From: Kwoniella bestiolae CBS 10118
Taxonomy: Eukaryota; Basidiomycota; Tremellomycetes; Tremellales; Cryptococcaceae
Assembly: GCF_000512585.2 (NCBI RefSeq)
Contig: NC_089242.1
Span: 620,001 to 684,000, forward strand
Direction: 5' to 3'
DNA: 64,000 bases
In this document: positions 1-13,225 of the stretch, piece after piece
How the letters are laid out: each line of letters opens with the position of its first letter
How positions within the stretch are numbered: position 1 is the stretch's first letter
Notes under the pieces: generated by a model
Told to the model about the DNA's origin: nothing
Seen by the model: the letters and a program-made list of their open reading frames with translations, nothing else
The model's database searches: none
Position numbers and translations under genes: made by a program

Positions 1-1149
1 ACGCTAGGACGAAATCCCTCATATCCTTGGACCAATGATCCCCCTCTAATTTCGGTGCACGCATCTTCCGATCGGATAACATCATGATTGCCCGGGCGGC
101 AGGTTGACCAGACATCGGTGGTTCGCCGTATGCCATTTCCAATAGGGTTATACCCAGTGACCAGATATCCGCTTTGGAGTCGTACAGACGGCCTTCGGTT
201 ACTACCTCCGGAGCCATCCAGTAGGGGGTTCCTACGAATGTAGATCGCTTAGAGGTGGAGGATTGGAGGAGGGCGGCAACACCGAAATCGCATAGGAGGA
301 TTCGGGGTGGGGAGGTGGTGAGGAGGACGTTGGCGGCTGTGTGGTACGGTACGTGTCAGTCAGGTTGTACGTTTGAGTTGTGATATGAGTTTTAGTCGTT
401 CAGGGTTAAATGAGAGATGGGAGAGCTGTGGGATGGTAGAATGCTCACCTTTCAGATCTCTGTGGATCACCCCGTTCTTATGCAGTGCAGCCAATGCTTG
501 TAGGACTTCTCTCATGATCAAACAGATATGCAATTCTTTCAATGGTTGTGCTCGTGACTAATACAACATGAATATCAGACATGGAAAAGTCGATCTCCAA
601 TTAGTTGGAGAGAGTCACTCACCAAAGTCCGTATACTCCCCCCTTCAGCCAACTCCATGATAATCCAAACTTTCGGTCCCTCCATCAAACTTCCATAGTA
701 CTTCACCACGTTCGGAACAGGTGTAGTAGTAGTCGATCCTCCATTACCCCCTCCACCACCCAACATCAACTGCTGCAACAACGCGATCTCCTTCTGTATA
801 TCACCGACATCGTCATCTTCCGTATCGAGATTGATGATTTTCAAAGCTACGATGTGACCCGTAGGTTTATGCTGCCCCTTGTAGACCGCTCCGTAGGCTC
901 CTTTACCTATTATTTCGAGTTTCTACGCGACACGTCTAACTATCAGCTTCGACTTCTTCTTCGCCTTCGACAGATGGAAAAGATACGTAGGGTGGGATGC
1001 ATACGTCCACTCACATCGTATATCCTATCTGGGTGGATATCCTTGGGCTGAGTAGCGAGTGAGGAGATGTATGCCTGTTCGCGTGAGATGGCATTGGGGA
1101 TGACCATTTCATGGGTGTTGTCGTTAAAGGGATCGTTAGAACAGGTCAA
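1..1149 (-). CDS. KIC1: Ste20-family GCK-III protein kinase, Kic1/Nak1 type (3' part outside window)
   Basis: Serine/threonine kinase of the Ste20/germinal-centre group. In fungi the Kic1/Nak1 members act in the RAM/MOR network for polarity and cell separation (family knowledge). Visible in order: glycine loop GKGAYG, the VALKII lysine, IMELAEGGS hinge, HRDLK catalytic loop (about 450-475), DFG (about 278-286), and GTPYWMAPE activation segment (about 212-240). Introns were read at about 1014-923, 622 to about 560, and 450-339. Each junction restores the kinase frame. The C-terminal regulatory part lies left of base 1. In-frame start candidates are at 1149 and 1107. It is divergent from the RING gene. 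Kinase identity is certain; the exact subfamily is likely but not proven. Confidence 0.88.
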
Positions 1150-2411
1150 CTGTTCAAGGGATGATAAGTCGGATGCCTATGTATCGTGGTCGTGACTGAT
1201 GTTAGAAGCGTTGCTGGCGTGAATCGTGATGAATGATTTTGTATGTTATAAATCGATATGTGACGTTTCAAAGTGAGAAAGAGTGAAGTCGGAAAGTGAA
1301 TGAAATCTGAAAAGACAGATGCGTCTTTGTCCTTGTCGTGTTGTTTTTATCCTTGTCCCTCCGTCCATCCCTGTCCGTTGATTCCATACATACTCTTATA
1401 CTCTTATCACGCATACATGCATGGGCTCCTGGAATTGTATTCATGTTCATATCCCATATATTCCATATTCTTCTTCCGTGCTCCTCTCGATCCCATCCTA
1501 TATCTCATTCTTCACTCATACCTCGTCTTTCACTCTTCACCCTTGTCTCTCGGCCGGATGCTTTTATTGACTTGACTTGGCCGAGGATGCATATGGGATG
1601 TTAAAAAGGTACATGTCATCACTGGAATCAAAAATGAAAAGACTGTGAACATGTTTCGTAATCTTTCGTAATCAACCATTACAAAACAGTCCTAATCGGG
1701 GAGAGGGTACTCGTACAGTGACTTCGTCGCTCTAACGCCAAGGTTACACTATCAATCACTCTATTACTCATACACCCAAATACCCAATACCCAATACCAT
1801 TCATCCCAATTTCCCAGTAACCCTTCTTCCTCTTCATAATCATCACTCGATCATCCATTGCCTAGGATCGCAAACTAAACAGTCGTGAGTATCCATCTCA
1901 TTTTCAACCGTCAGAGACCCCCTCGCTCCCTCACTCCCTCTCGATCATCTTCCTCGGCGATGTCCGTGTCATCTCCTAATCGCTCGTCACCTCATCATCG
2001 CCGAGCTCCCTCTTTCTCATCAAAGGAGTATATCGTATCAGACAAGGGGATTCATCAATCAACCAGATCAGAAAGGAAGTTCATATACATATCCATACCT
2101 ATGATCGCATCATTGCGGCACCATCGCCCAAAGAAAGGTGCTTGCTTTGCTTTGCCACCCCCTCTCCCCCACTCTCGGCGATGTCATGATGATGGTTATC
2201 CGGTTGATGATGCGCCCCTGCTTAACCGGATAAAAGAGAAGGAAGTCGATAATTGATGATGATGATGATCAACATGGTGGCGAGATTGATACATCGACTC
2301 GACTGTACTACACATTGTAAATACCTCAAATAGCTGATCAAGCTTTTGTCTTTCCTTCCCGATTGTCTAGTTCACACTCTACCCTGTATCCTGTAACACG
2401 ACCCCTTCAAC
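1150..2411. promoter_or_regulatory. Divergent intergenic region between the kinase and the RING gene
   Basis: About 1.26 kb with no convincing coding region. It contains long C/T-rich tracts (about 1330-1560 and 1880-1990) typical of basidiomycete leaders, and a (GAT)n run near 2255-2270. A possible 5'-UTR intron donor (cagtcgtgagtatcc) lies near 1880-1895. Open frames here are low-complexity Ser/Arg/His strings and were not called. Confidence 0.5.
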
Positions 2412-5400
2412 ATGCCTCCTCCACCGCTAGTCTTTCACAACTCCCCTCCCCCCGATCGATATCTTTCCGATCAATCAGAATTCATACCATCTTATGCACC
2501 CGGTACTCGTCGACTTGCACAACCTATTCCTATCGATCCCATTCCTCCCACGACAGAACCTCATTCCTACTCATTAGGGTCTCAGGAGACAATCATGTCT
2601 GACATCTCAGACTCGCTCAGACCTTCCCCTCCACCTCTTACCACCGCATCCACCGCGGGCTTACCGACACCTTACACGCTCAGAACACCAGCTGTCACCT
2701 CTCGTTTCAACACTACTGCAAGACCTATCATCACTACTCCCATTAGTCCTTCAGCTGATATTACCATGGAAAATGATAATGGTAATGGATTAGTTAGGGT
2801 GAAATCTTTCCCTCACTCTGGTGATTTATTGGGATCATCAAATGAAGCTTCGACTAGCAGAAGGGCCACTCCGCCTGAGATCGATACGCATGATGTGGTC
2901 ATGGGTAGTGAAGAGCAGGAAGCACTCGGAGTCCAGCAAACATCGCCTATATCACCCACTTCAGGAAGCGACGGGCACATGGAGGAAGAAGGAACTGTCA
3001 GATTAGGATCTTCAGCTCCTCGAGGATCATTAACAAGATTATTGCGCGATATCGGTAATCCCACGGAATCGTCCAGTACATCTCCTCACGTACCAGCATA
3101 TATCCAACCCTTTTTGGACGATCGAGCAAGAGTCTTTGGATCGAGATGGTCCCAACCCCCTCAGTCATTGGATTCTTCCTCATCATCTTCATCGAGGAAT
3201 GCGGAAATAGGATCACATCGCAGTCGAATCATCCGATCCAACTCTGATCAGGGTCAAGTCATTTCCGATGTATCAGACTTCAACGAACTAGGACCTTTAC
3301 CCAGTGCCAGCGATTCCAATCGCAATGATCAATCCCTGTCTTCTCAATATGAATCTGCTCGACCACAAGCACATTTCCCTTACGCACAAAGTAGACCATA
3401 CAGTCCGACTTTTTCTGGTGGATTCATGACGGGCAATTGGGGCGAAGCATATACATCCTATTCTGCTCCTCCCCCCTTGACCGAAGAACATCGAAGTAAC
3501 ACTGAACCATCAAGGATCGCTCCATCACGATCACAACGCCCTGCTTCACCGTCGGCCATATCAAGTGATCTCCGAACTTTACCTTCTCCCATCTCTCACA
3601 CTCACTCTGGCTCTCCTTCATCAGTGGAAAGAAGATTGGATACCATCGAAGCTAGATTAGATCGCGTACGAGGTCGCAATCAACGTAGTCCAACCACACC
3701 GCCCATGCTAGCTCCTATGCACGCTTACGAAGGGATGAGGAATCGATCAAACGCCTCTAGACCTTATGATATCTCTTCGAGATCTAGGCCTTCAACACAG
3801 GTCACTGAAGACGGTTCGAGAAGACTGTCATCTACCAGAGCAGCAGTTGTCAGACCATCTTGGATGGAACCTTCCTCTGCCACTGCCCACTCACCAACGG
3901 TTCCTCCGCCGCGTCCAAGACCTGCTTTGTCTTTTGGCTGGGAATCATCGGATACCAACCCCACCTCGTCCTCCGATATTGGCAGATCCTCTCAACCTTC
4001 GACAAGAAGGGCGGCAGAGGAAGACGATGAGAGGGTATCTCCTTCATCTCATGACCTAGGTGTTCAACGAGAAAATGTCCGATCAAGATATCTCCAAGCC
4101 AGATTGAACATGCTTGAAAACGTTAGAACAGGACAATCGACATCGGCTAGAATTTCATCGCGACCTAATTGGGCACATTTACCTGCTGCACACCGACCCC
4201 ATCTACCATGGTATGAAGAAGAAGGTATCTATGACCCTGATGACTCAGATCCTTCAGTATACAACCGACCCAATTGGCCAGGAAGCCGACCACCCTGGGT
4301 CAATAATGATCACCAAGATCGGTCAGACGGGAGTATCCCCTTTATCGCTGAAAATTCTCATCCGACTCAATCCCGACCAGCGAACAGAAGATGGATGTCG
4401 TTTGACGAAGGTGAGAGGGAAAGAGGACCATCAAGGACTCGAACGAACGAAGAACATCGTGCCTCGCCTTCAAACGTTGCCGAGCAGAACCCCATCAACG
4501 CTTTGAACAGGGATGTCAACGAAGTGGTCGGGAGGAGACTAAGTCAACCTCGACTTAGTGCTGAAGCGATGTCTATCGCGAGGAGGTTGAGAGAGCAACT
4601 CGGTCCAGATTGGGATGATGCCAGATTAACAGACCCGCATCCTTCAGCCAGTACATCTGGTGGTAGGGCGGCGAATGAGCCTGCTAGATCTCGAATTGGA
4701 AGTTTGTTCGGGGAAATGGACGATACCGCACAGCGCGATACATCCAACAGTACAAGTGTACAAGACCCACTAGACATGTACTTGGGAAACCATGAACGTC
4801 GGATCGCAATGAACGAATTGGCGGCTCGAAGGAGGGAACCCTTCGGCGGAGTAGGTATGGGTGCAGGTGAAGAAGCCGAGTTCTTGTTCTTGGAGAGATT
4901 ACGATCCCAATTACCCCTTCACAGCCATGGTCATGGCGATGATAGTGATACTGGTTTATTGAGAATAGGGAGGAACGGGCCTGAACCTCCTCTCAATTCG
5001 CTGGGATTGTTGGAAGGAATGATGGATGTTGGATCGCCTGATTCGCCATTTGCGATTTATCAGTCGTTTAGGAGGTTCAACAGTTCCTCGGGGGAGTTGT
5101 TTGGGAATATCAAGATTACCGATGAGATGGGTGAGAAGGAACGGATGAAGATTGTTAGAGTCGTTATTAAGTCGATGGCGAGGTTACCCCATCAGCTCAA
5201 GAGGAAGGGAGCGGAAAATACGTTGAAGGTTATCAAGTACGAGGCATTCGAGGGGGAGGAGAGTAAGGGGGCGACCGAGGGGATGGAGAAGGACGAGTAT
5301 TGCTCGGTATGCCATGATGACGTGAGTGCAACTGTGTTTATATTTGACAAAGTCGGTTGCTGATCGTTCGTATTCTGGGGAATAGTACGAACCCACCAGT

Positions 5401-5699
5401 GAGATCGCTATTACGCCTTGTAAACACATGTACCATAAAGGATGTTTGGATGTGAGTTCACTCCTACATCTGTTCCCAAATCCTTCTACCTCTGTGCACT
5501 TCTCTGTCAACATCGAGAACGTCACTTACAATTTATGTTTTTGTTTTCATATTATGATCAGACCTGGCTAAACACACCGAACACCTCATCATGTCCAATG
5601 TGCCGACGAGACCTCGCTGCGTTGAGTTACCTCACTAAGATGGTTCCAACAAAGACTCTGGAAGAAGCAATACCATTATGGATGGCTGTTGTCTCGTGA
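2412..5699 (+). CDS. Large RING-H2 finger protein, putative E3 ubiquitin ligase
   Basis: Three exons, 2412-5321, 5386-5451 and 5562-5699, give 1037 aa. The first roughly 900 residues are Ser/Pro/Arg-rich and look disordered. The last roughly 70 form a RING-H2 finger with the eight zinc ligands in C3H2C3 order: CSVC, then PCKHMYHKGC, then SCPMC. Intron 1 falls inside the finger and intron 2 just before its second half, so splicing is needed for a working domain. No membrane segment was seen, so it is probably a soluble E3 ligase; the substrate is unknown. The start is the first ATG of the long frame and another start is possible. A conserved patch before the finger (about 5040-5230) may help recruit a substrate. 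Confidence 0.85.
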
Positions 5700-6154
5700 T
5701 TCAGTCGGTGGACAATAATTCTTCATTTTTATCATTGTATGTGTGTACCTTTGTTCTGGTTTGGTTTAGTTTGTACGGTTTCTTTTTACTTTGTGGATTA
5801 TGCGTACTGAGATGTTATTTACGAGGTACTTTTACGATTTAGATCTGTTTGTTTGTGTAGATATACGGATGTATATGTTATGACCATTTGTGCGACAATT
5901 TGAGCAGCAGTGAATTTGCTTGTGATCAGTCAAGATGATACAGTACAGACTTGCCATTGGGTTTTCATCATGAGAACATGTATGATTCGGTGCATCTACG
6001 GGCATGATTGTGTCTCACAGTCCCATATGCCTGACCTGATCTAAATGTCCTTTACTACGTACCCGGAAAGGTGACTCTTCTACAGAACTATCAAGCAACT
6101 ATCATCCCCTCATCCTCTCATCTGCAGAGCCAAACTCGACACCCACTCCTCCCA
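5700..6154. other. Convergent 3' intergenic region
   Basis: About 455 bp between the convergent RING gene and SET5 stops. AT/GT-rich 3'-UTR-like sequence follows the RING gene. No gene seen. Confidence 0.5.
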
Positions 6155-8117
6155 CTAATCCTCCTTCCCCTCCCTCACACACCTATTACACCCACACCAA
6201 AACCCATACTGTTCCCTCAACTTCACCCTCCTCTCCTCCCTCGACAATCTCTGATCGACATATGAGATCGTCAACTCGTCCCCCGGGTGAATCGTCTTCT
6301 TCACTATGATGCTGAGCTTGTTGGTTCCTCGGCTGGCGGCTGTCATAGGTGGAGGGAGGTCGGCGGGGAGGGATGTGGGTGGGGACCAGGTTTTGGGGAG
6401 GTTACGGACCTTTCAACGGAAAGAGGTCAGCTCCGTTTCTTCAGCATGGTTACTCTCCTCTACCCCACTCACTCCCCCTCTCGCCACATCATCTGCATCC
6501 AACCTCTCGTCCACTCTTCACTCTTCGCACTTCAACCCTCCTCCAGTCTATCTCATATCACACCCCTCCTTCCCCACCCAACATATACCCCTCTCCTATT
6601 TTAGCCAACCACTCACCTGCAAATTCGGCTCGCAACAATGATTCAAATGGCAATGCAGCGCGTACAATCCCCCGGAACTCTCCTGATTGAGCCCTATCAA
6701 TCCCAGCAATTCCAAAAAACTATCAAAGCTGAACCATCTCTCTTCCTCCTCTTTACTCAATGGCGGGATATTCTTCTTCTTGGTGGAGAGGAAACGGTGG
6801 AATGATTTGTACGATTCTGGATCTTCATCATTTGAGGGATTGAGAGCTCGGAGGATCAGGAGATGGGTTAGACGCCATTCTTCGAGGCGCGATTCTGCGA
6901 TGTACGGCCTGTGGTGGGGGTTAGCTTGGTGAATGATGAGAAGAGGAGATAGGTTCGATCATCAGATCAGACAAGATTTATTTGCAGGGTACAGCGAGAT
7001 CGGAGCTTCTTGATTTGAGCTCCAGCTTAGCAGAGAGGGGACCCAGACCGGAGGATACAATCCTGTACATTCATCGATGGAGGAACAACTCACCACTCCC
7101 TCCTCTCCCCCTCTTTCGTCCGCTGACTAATCCTAGCCATAGACCCCCAAACCCTCTTCTCCACCTCCCCCGCTCGCTTTTCATCACCCAAGTCCCTATA
7201 CCTTCTCCAAAGCGCTATAATCCTCGCGACCCCCTGTATATCCCTAGCTTTCTTCTGATTTATAAAGCTAAGTAGGGCCTTACATTCCCTATTCTGCCCA
7301 GGGCAGAGATAATCGTTGTGCGTGCCTTGTTCGGTCGCTTTGGAGTAGCACCGGCGATTGCAGAAGTGTGATTCGGCGCAGTGTTTGCATGGGACTGAGA
7401 GGGGTGGGTTGGGTTGGGGGAAGAGGGTTAGGCATTGGGAACACATTTCTCGGGAGGATAGGTAGGGTGTTAGGTCGCTGGTTGGGAATGGGTTAGTATT
7501 GGTCTATAGGAGATGATGAAATGGAGTGGAGTGACTGATATGTTGGAGAGCATATTTCATCTCTGTCGCTGACAATATCATGTGAGGTACAAGTACCGGG
7601 TAGTAGACAAAACCACAAGATGGGACGTAAGACAGAGAAGAAATATCCTTCAACCGCAAAGAAGAGAAAAACCTCTACTCCCATGGAAGGTAGATTCAGT
7701 CACTCACGAATCATTCGTAGCTATCCACGGTTCCTCCTGCCAAACCAGCTCCCCAACTTGCAGCTTCTCCTTAGCCACCAGACCCTTCCCCTTCCCCTGC
7801 ACATTAAACATCTTCACCTTGATCTTGGGCGCTATCGACCCAATATCCAGCGAAGGATCTAATCCCGTCTTAGCTATCAGTCCATCATCTCCTCCCTTGT
7901 CCCCGTCAGCCCCACTGCCATTCCCATCCGTAGAAGTGCTAGTCGTAGTGGTAGATGGAGTGACAAACTTCTTGAATCGTTTTTCCGATACGACCCATTC
8001 TGGATGGTCGGTTTTGAGTTGGGCGAATAGCTTGGATATACCGAGAGAGGGGTGGGTTTGCCTTAGTATTTGAGCGGCGGACTTGAGCTCGTCGTCTGTT
8101 GGTGTGGGGTTGGTCAT
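6155..8117 (-). CDS. SET5: SET-domain lysine methyltransferase, Set5 family
   Basis: Set5-type enzymes use S-adenosylmethionine to methylate histone H4 tails (family knowledge). Order seen: N-terminal helical segment, start of a split SET domain (VKMFNVQGKGKGLVAKEKL, about 7770-7830), a MYND-like zinc cluster beginning MCSQC (about 7300-7446), then the SET core with NHCCEPN (NHSCxPN motif, about 6630-6650), the GDELTISYVD motif near 6270, and a post-SET CGCNRC cluster before the stop. The four exons are separated by three long introns (about 7705-7483, 7089-6914 and 6617-6432), unlike the short introns nearby. Start ATG is at 8117; length is about 500 aa, near yeast Set5. Substrate is inferred from the family. 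Confidence 0.88.
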
Positions 8118-8459
8118 TCTGAGCTGGGCTTGTGTGTTTGTACACTATACCGTGAGCATTGAATAGATGATGAGCGGAATTGAAATGTTCATAGACGCTT
8201 TCAACTTTTTTGTTGTCAGCGAGCGAATCAAGGACGTGCCTGGACTCGATCTCTGCTCGTCGCTTCACAGCATATCTATTGTATCTCACCTGGTTCCACC
8301 GAGTACGTATTGGTCATTCGATACGATAGCATACCCAGACAAGCACTCATACCATTGCATTCCAAATATCTATTCATACTTCATACAAAAAAACACAAAG
8401 CAATCGCCTTTGAACCCATTATATATCTTTTTTTGTGTTTTCAGAAAGACTCATCTAAC
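8118..8459. promoter_or_regulatory. SET5 promoter / SEC18 3' region
   Basis: 342 bp between the SET5 start and the SEC18 stop, both on the minus strand. AT-rich near 8380-8450. No gene seen. Confidence 0.4.
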
Positions 8460-11400
8460 CTACGCAACCTCCCTAATCAAACTACTAGCCAACTTATTAA
8501 TCGGATCAGGATCCTGTCTAGCCATCTCCGCGAGAGTCAAGAGCTTCTTGACGCCAATGGACAAGTCATTAACGTGCGATTCCTGTAAGATCGATAAGAG
8601 TTTCTGATGATCTTTGGACGAAGCGAACAATTTGACCTCTCTGAGACAATGATCGATACCCTCCAGGGTGGTGATGGGAGATATGGGTATGTCAGTGTCG
8701 AATGCTGATAAGACATCCATATCTGACAGGATTGATCGATTGGATGTGGTTGCTAGGATCAGGAGTCTTCGGCCCTGTACACGTGTTCAGAACCCGGAAT
8801 TCAGTTATACTTCTTCGGCATATTCAACGATTGACGACGATAAACGGAAGCTTACCTTAGGTGGTCTCTTCCCGAACAACACAACCAGCGCTTGCAAGAC
8901 ACCGTTGGCAAATCTAGGCCCAATAGGATTCCAATCTAGTCACTCAAGACATTAGCATACTGGCCCACGATGAAAAAACCTAACAAGGGACACGTATAAC
9001 TAGACTCACCAAGCAATCTCTCGATATTATCAACCACAATCACACTCAGCGGACTCTTATAACTATCTGAGAAGATCTTATGCAGCTGTGCAATCTTTTG
9101 CGGCTCAGAGAACCCGACCATACTCTCAGGCGAAATGAGCTTGATGAATGGGAAGTCCGAGGCCATGGCTATGGTGGCTGCCAGCGCGGTCTTACCAGCA
9201 CCAGAGGGTCCTGTGCGATACAGATTGTAAGCTTTCTTCTCATCCCATCATCCACCGGGTCGAACAGCTTACCATGTAGCAAAGCAGAAACCAAAGGAGT
9301 TCTATCTGACTTTCTGACTTGTTCGACCAAAAGTGATCCATCATTGAGCACATCCTGCATATTATCATATTAGCTTGATCCCAAGGCGTATTACACGGCA
9401 GCTGCCAACTCACATTGACACGTTGTGAATAATGGATGATACCATTTTGAACGACCTGTTGCAACTCTTCTTCCGATACACCAAATGCAGCTTGGACTTC
9501 GTCCAAAGCATGCATGAAATCCGCTCTTGAAATCTTGATGTTTTCGACCTCCTCAAACGAAGCAACCGTTCCGACCTATCCACACAGACGTTTAGCTTAT
9601 GTCTATCCTGCCATGTGCTCATTTTTTGCGCGGACTTGAGCTGGATCGAGCCTGAATCGACTGGACTCACCTTGACATGCCTATTGAACGCAAAGGACGT
9701 AGCACTCTTCGTCAAACCACCCAACTCTGCTCCCGAGAAGTTCTTCGTCAAAGCTGCCAACTCCGCCAAATCAACATCATCCGCCATAACTCCATTATTC
9801 CTCATCTTGGAAGTATGGATATTCAGAATCTGGAATCGCCCAGCTTCATCTGGCAGACTAATCTCGATGTGGACTTCTAATCTACCTGGTCGTAGCAAGG
9901 CTTCATCGATCATATCCATTCGGTTGGTCATACCGATGATCAAGACGTTGTTGAGCTGGTCTACACCGTCCATCTTGGATAATAATTGATTGACCACTGA
10001 GTCTCCTACTCCCGTACCACTGTTTGTCGAGCCTCGTTGTTTACAGATCGCATCGAGTTCATCGAAAATGATGATGTGTAGACCACTTTCATCACCTTTT
10101 TCCTTTTGCTAAACACCCGTATAGATTATTAGCCCAATCCACTCGTGTCACTGATAGCGCTACTCACCTCTTTCTCGGCATCCGCGAACAACTTCCTGAT
10201 ATTCTCTTCACTCTGACCGACAAATTTGTTCAAGATCTCAGGACCGTTAACAACCTTGGGTTCTCTCGCATTGAGCATTTTACCGATTTGTCGAGCCATA
10301 AGGGTTTTACCAGTACCCGGAGGACCAAACAGCAGTATACCTGAGTAGGATGGTGGTGATCAGCTGGGTCTTCATCAAGTCTAACAGATTGTCACATAGC
10401 TTACCTTTGACATGTTGAATACCTAATTTATCGACCAATCCAGGAGGGAAAATACGACTCGCGAAAGCTCTTCTGAAGATCGCTGCGAACTCTGTGTCGA
10501 GACCACCGATACCCATATCTTCAAATTTGAAGTTCGGGGCGAGGATAGCATTGGTTGGACCTCTATCAGACCAGATCAGTCAATACTTGGGCAATGTATG
10601 GGTGGAGTAAGACCAGACTTACCGTTTAGAGCTGTTCTTCAACTTGATTCCACTTCCCGGGTCTTTCACCCAGATGACTTCGGTACCTTCCATGATTATA
10701 CCTGTACCGCCATCGTTGCCATCTAGGGTAGACACGGCTCTGACGGTAGCTTTGAGCTCATGCCCTCGGTAGTCGAAAACGAGTGGTTGCAATGGTGTGA
10801 GAGGGAGAGACGGGAATGCCTAGGAAGGGCCAAGAGAAAGATGATGTTCAGCTGAGTTGAACCTGGAACGACATAGCAAGCTGACGAGAAATGGGTAACC
10901 ACTCACATTGATAAATGCAGCAGCCATCTCTTCACTGTCAAACAAGTCGGAAGTCTCCTTTCGTTTAAGTCTGAATCCAACCTGTTATTGTGATGAGCGA
11001 TAAGTCAGTATCGTGACACTATCGTTCGAAATGACTGTACATTTGGACGGCCATTGTGAAGATATTGGTACTCACCTCCATCTCGACCGTACTAGCCCAA
11101 TCTCCATTTCCAGGATGATAAGGTTCCAAATCCACCGTCTCTCCCACTGCAGATAGACCGACCCATTGTCTTATGATTTTGGACGGACCGATGTGTCTTG
11201 GTGGGAGTGTATGAGTGGGGTCTCGGCTACATCACAGCGTAGGTCAGCATGGTTGGATGGGCAGCATGAGAAAATGCGAGTGACATTGTCCAAACACTCA
11301 TGTAGATTTATAGGTCGAGCTTATACTCACACAATCGAGAAGATAAACTTATTCCTCATCAACACAAATTCGACATCTTGTGGGAAGTCATTGGGATTGA

Positions 11401-11926
11401 CGACCAATCGATTGGTCAGAGCCAGTGGGTCGGAAGGACAGGGTGCGATGTTGTACCTATTACAATTGGAGTATAAGCCATCACTTATGTACAGATGTCA
11501 AAGTACAGATCAAGCTTACATTCCTCTCCCTCCTCCACCGCCTCCTCCTGATGGTTGTTGAGGGTACCCCCTCTGCTGTTGAGCAGGAGGTTGTGAGGGT
11601 CTATACTCCGCTTTCTCCTGATAATACCCTTCATTCCCACCATATTGCTGCTGAGGTTGAGGTTGGTTTCTAGGAGGTAAAGGAGGCTGTTGTCTCGATG
11701 GACTATCATACCCATATCCTTGTCCTTGTGATTGTCCTTGTCCATATGGATCTCTCTGGACAGGGGGAGCGGGACTATGTCTTGGTGGTAGAGATGAGTA
11801 AGATCCGTTGTCGGCCGGTAATCTCTCATAAGGTGCGTTTCCAGCTGGTGCACCTCCTCCTCCTCCTGGTGCACCCGCACGTCTGGCTGCGGGTGCGTTT
11901 GGGTCGTTCCTCTTGAAGAATGACAT
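8460..11926 (-). CDS. SEC18: Vesicular-fusion ATPase Sec18/NSF
   Basis: AAA+ ATPase that disassembles SNARE complexes after membrane fusion, working with Sec17/α-SNAP (family knowledge). It has an N domain (about 11460-10600), then D1 with Walker A GPPGTGKT (about 10305-10330), Walker B IIFDELDA, and the second region of homology TNRMDMIDEALLRPGR. D2 has P-loop GPSGAGKT (about 9185-9210) and VVDNIERLL. The C-terminus ends at 8460. About ten introns interrupt it. The first roughly 135 residues, before the N domain begins near 11515, are Gly/Pro/Gln-rich and are not part of the usual roughly 740-aa NSF core. The start at 11926 (MSFFKR) is the first in-frame ATG giving this extension without further upstream leader. 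Confidence 0.95.
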
Positions 11927-12853
11927 GGTATGCTGAGCTATGGGTTGAGCAGATGAGAAGGGTAAAGATAGCTGGAGTCGTTGATATATAGATGGAGCGT
12001 CATTCCTAATCTTACTCTGTGACGTGAGCGCGGGGAGTGACGAGTGGCGTGGAGGTACAGGTTCAACAATAATTTTCTTACGTAAACTATGTGCTATTGG
12101 CGAAGATCCGACGGAATAGACCACACGACAAACCGTGACGCAGGCGCACACTCGAACGGACTCGAAGCGATCTGATTTGGTGGTGCTTGGTCAAGCGCAA
12201 GCATGTGTGGCCTTTCATGCATTCTCGATGCCAATAAGTGCTATAGCACCGACGTTGATCGAAAAATAAGCTTGATGCAGGTCCCTCCAGATTTGATTTT
12301 CACACACCCCTCTTCAAGCAGACTACAATTTCTCGCCAAAGGAAAAGAATGACTGACACGATGAAGCCATCATTCTCTAAGGAAATGCTGGGGGATCGAG
12401 ACAAATAGCTGATTTTGATGGTGCACCGCTCCAAGTGAGAAAAAGGGAAAGCAGTGTACAAAGGGCACTGAGCCAGGTAGCAAGTCATAAATGACGCTTG
12501 GCCAGCTTCAAGAGATGACGTATTAGGGGCTTCTAACCTCGAGCTCGAAACGATTCTTACAACCTTTCACGTTCAACTCTTTCCTGCTCTGCTTCCTACT
12601 TCTGCTGTGCATCTCGACTCGAATTTGAAGTCGAGGTGTTTCACCGCAAAACTCCAAAAGGATTGATGCTCGACCAAATTTGACTCGACTCAATCAAAAC
12701 TTTGCATGGCAATCCTCCTAAGCGAGCGGGAAAATGTATAAACGACCTAAAATTGAATGGTTCTCGTTGTCTCTCTTTGTTCAACTCAGCAAACAGTTTC
12801 TTTTCACTTTAAGTCGCGAGCTCCTGAATTTATACATACAGGTAATCTGCGCA
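11927..12853. promoter_or_regulatory. Divergent intergenic region SEC18 / orphan
   Basis: About 927 bp. No coding region supported; short frames only. Presumed promoters of SEC18 (minus) and the Asn/Thr-rich orphan (plus). Confidence 0.4.
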
Positions 12854-13225
12854 ATGAGCCAACCAGGAGACGACGATTTTAACGCGGTCTTGGCGCGAAT
12901 AGCGAGGGAAAGAGCAGGTCGCTCAGAGAGCGGCACGACCAACACCGGGGGCGGTAACACCAACACCGCCGCTACAAGTAATGTCGGTGACAATGCGAAT
13001 ACCAACACCGGGGCTACAACTAACGCTAGTTCCAACTCAAACACCAATGCCGCCGATACTTCCAAAGCTGGGTTAGTAGAGCGAGAAATCCGTGAGCAAT
13101 CTGAACAAGGACGACTCAACCAGACTGTTTATAGTGAGTTGCCCGATCTGAATAAAATTTTACTCAACGTAGACGTTCAGTACAGTATTGGCCTTTCAAC
13201 AGCAGCCGAAGGTATACCATACTGA
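12854..13225 (+). CDS. Hypothetical Asn/Thr-rich small protein
   Basis: Not recognised. Starting at the ATG at 12854, it reads 123 aa unspliced. A short helical N-terminus (DDFNAVLARIARERAG) is followed by about 45 residues of imperfect Asn-Thr-Gly-Ala repeats, then a charged helix (GLVEREIREQSEQGRLNQ). A consensus donor (gtgagt, 13134) and an acceptor (cag, about 13183) would remove 50 nt and give a different tail ending at the TGA near 13249. The two readings cannot be separated by eye. No signal peptide or membrane segment is visible. The gene lies between SEC18 and VMA6. It could be non-coding if the frame is fortuitous. Confidence 0.45.
   Translation: MSQPGDDDFNAVLARIARERAGRSESGTTNTGGGNTNTAATSNVGDNANTNTGATTNASSNSNTNAADTSKAGLVEREIREQSEQGRLNQTVYSELPDLNKILLNVDVQYSIGLSTAAEGIPY

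Noticed and set aside
605..1051. Plus-strand frame opposite the kinase gene
   Set aside because: Antisense shadow of conserved kinase exons.
7582..8073. Plus-strand 163-codon frame
   Set aside because: Antisense to SET5 exon 1; composition mirrors it.
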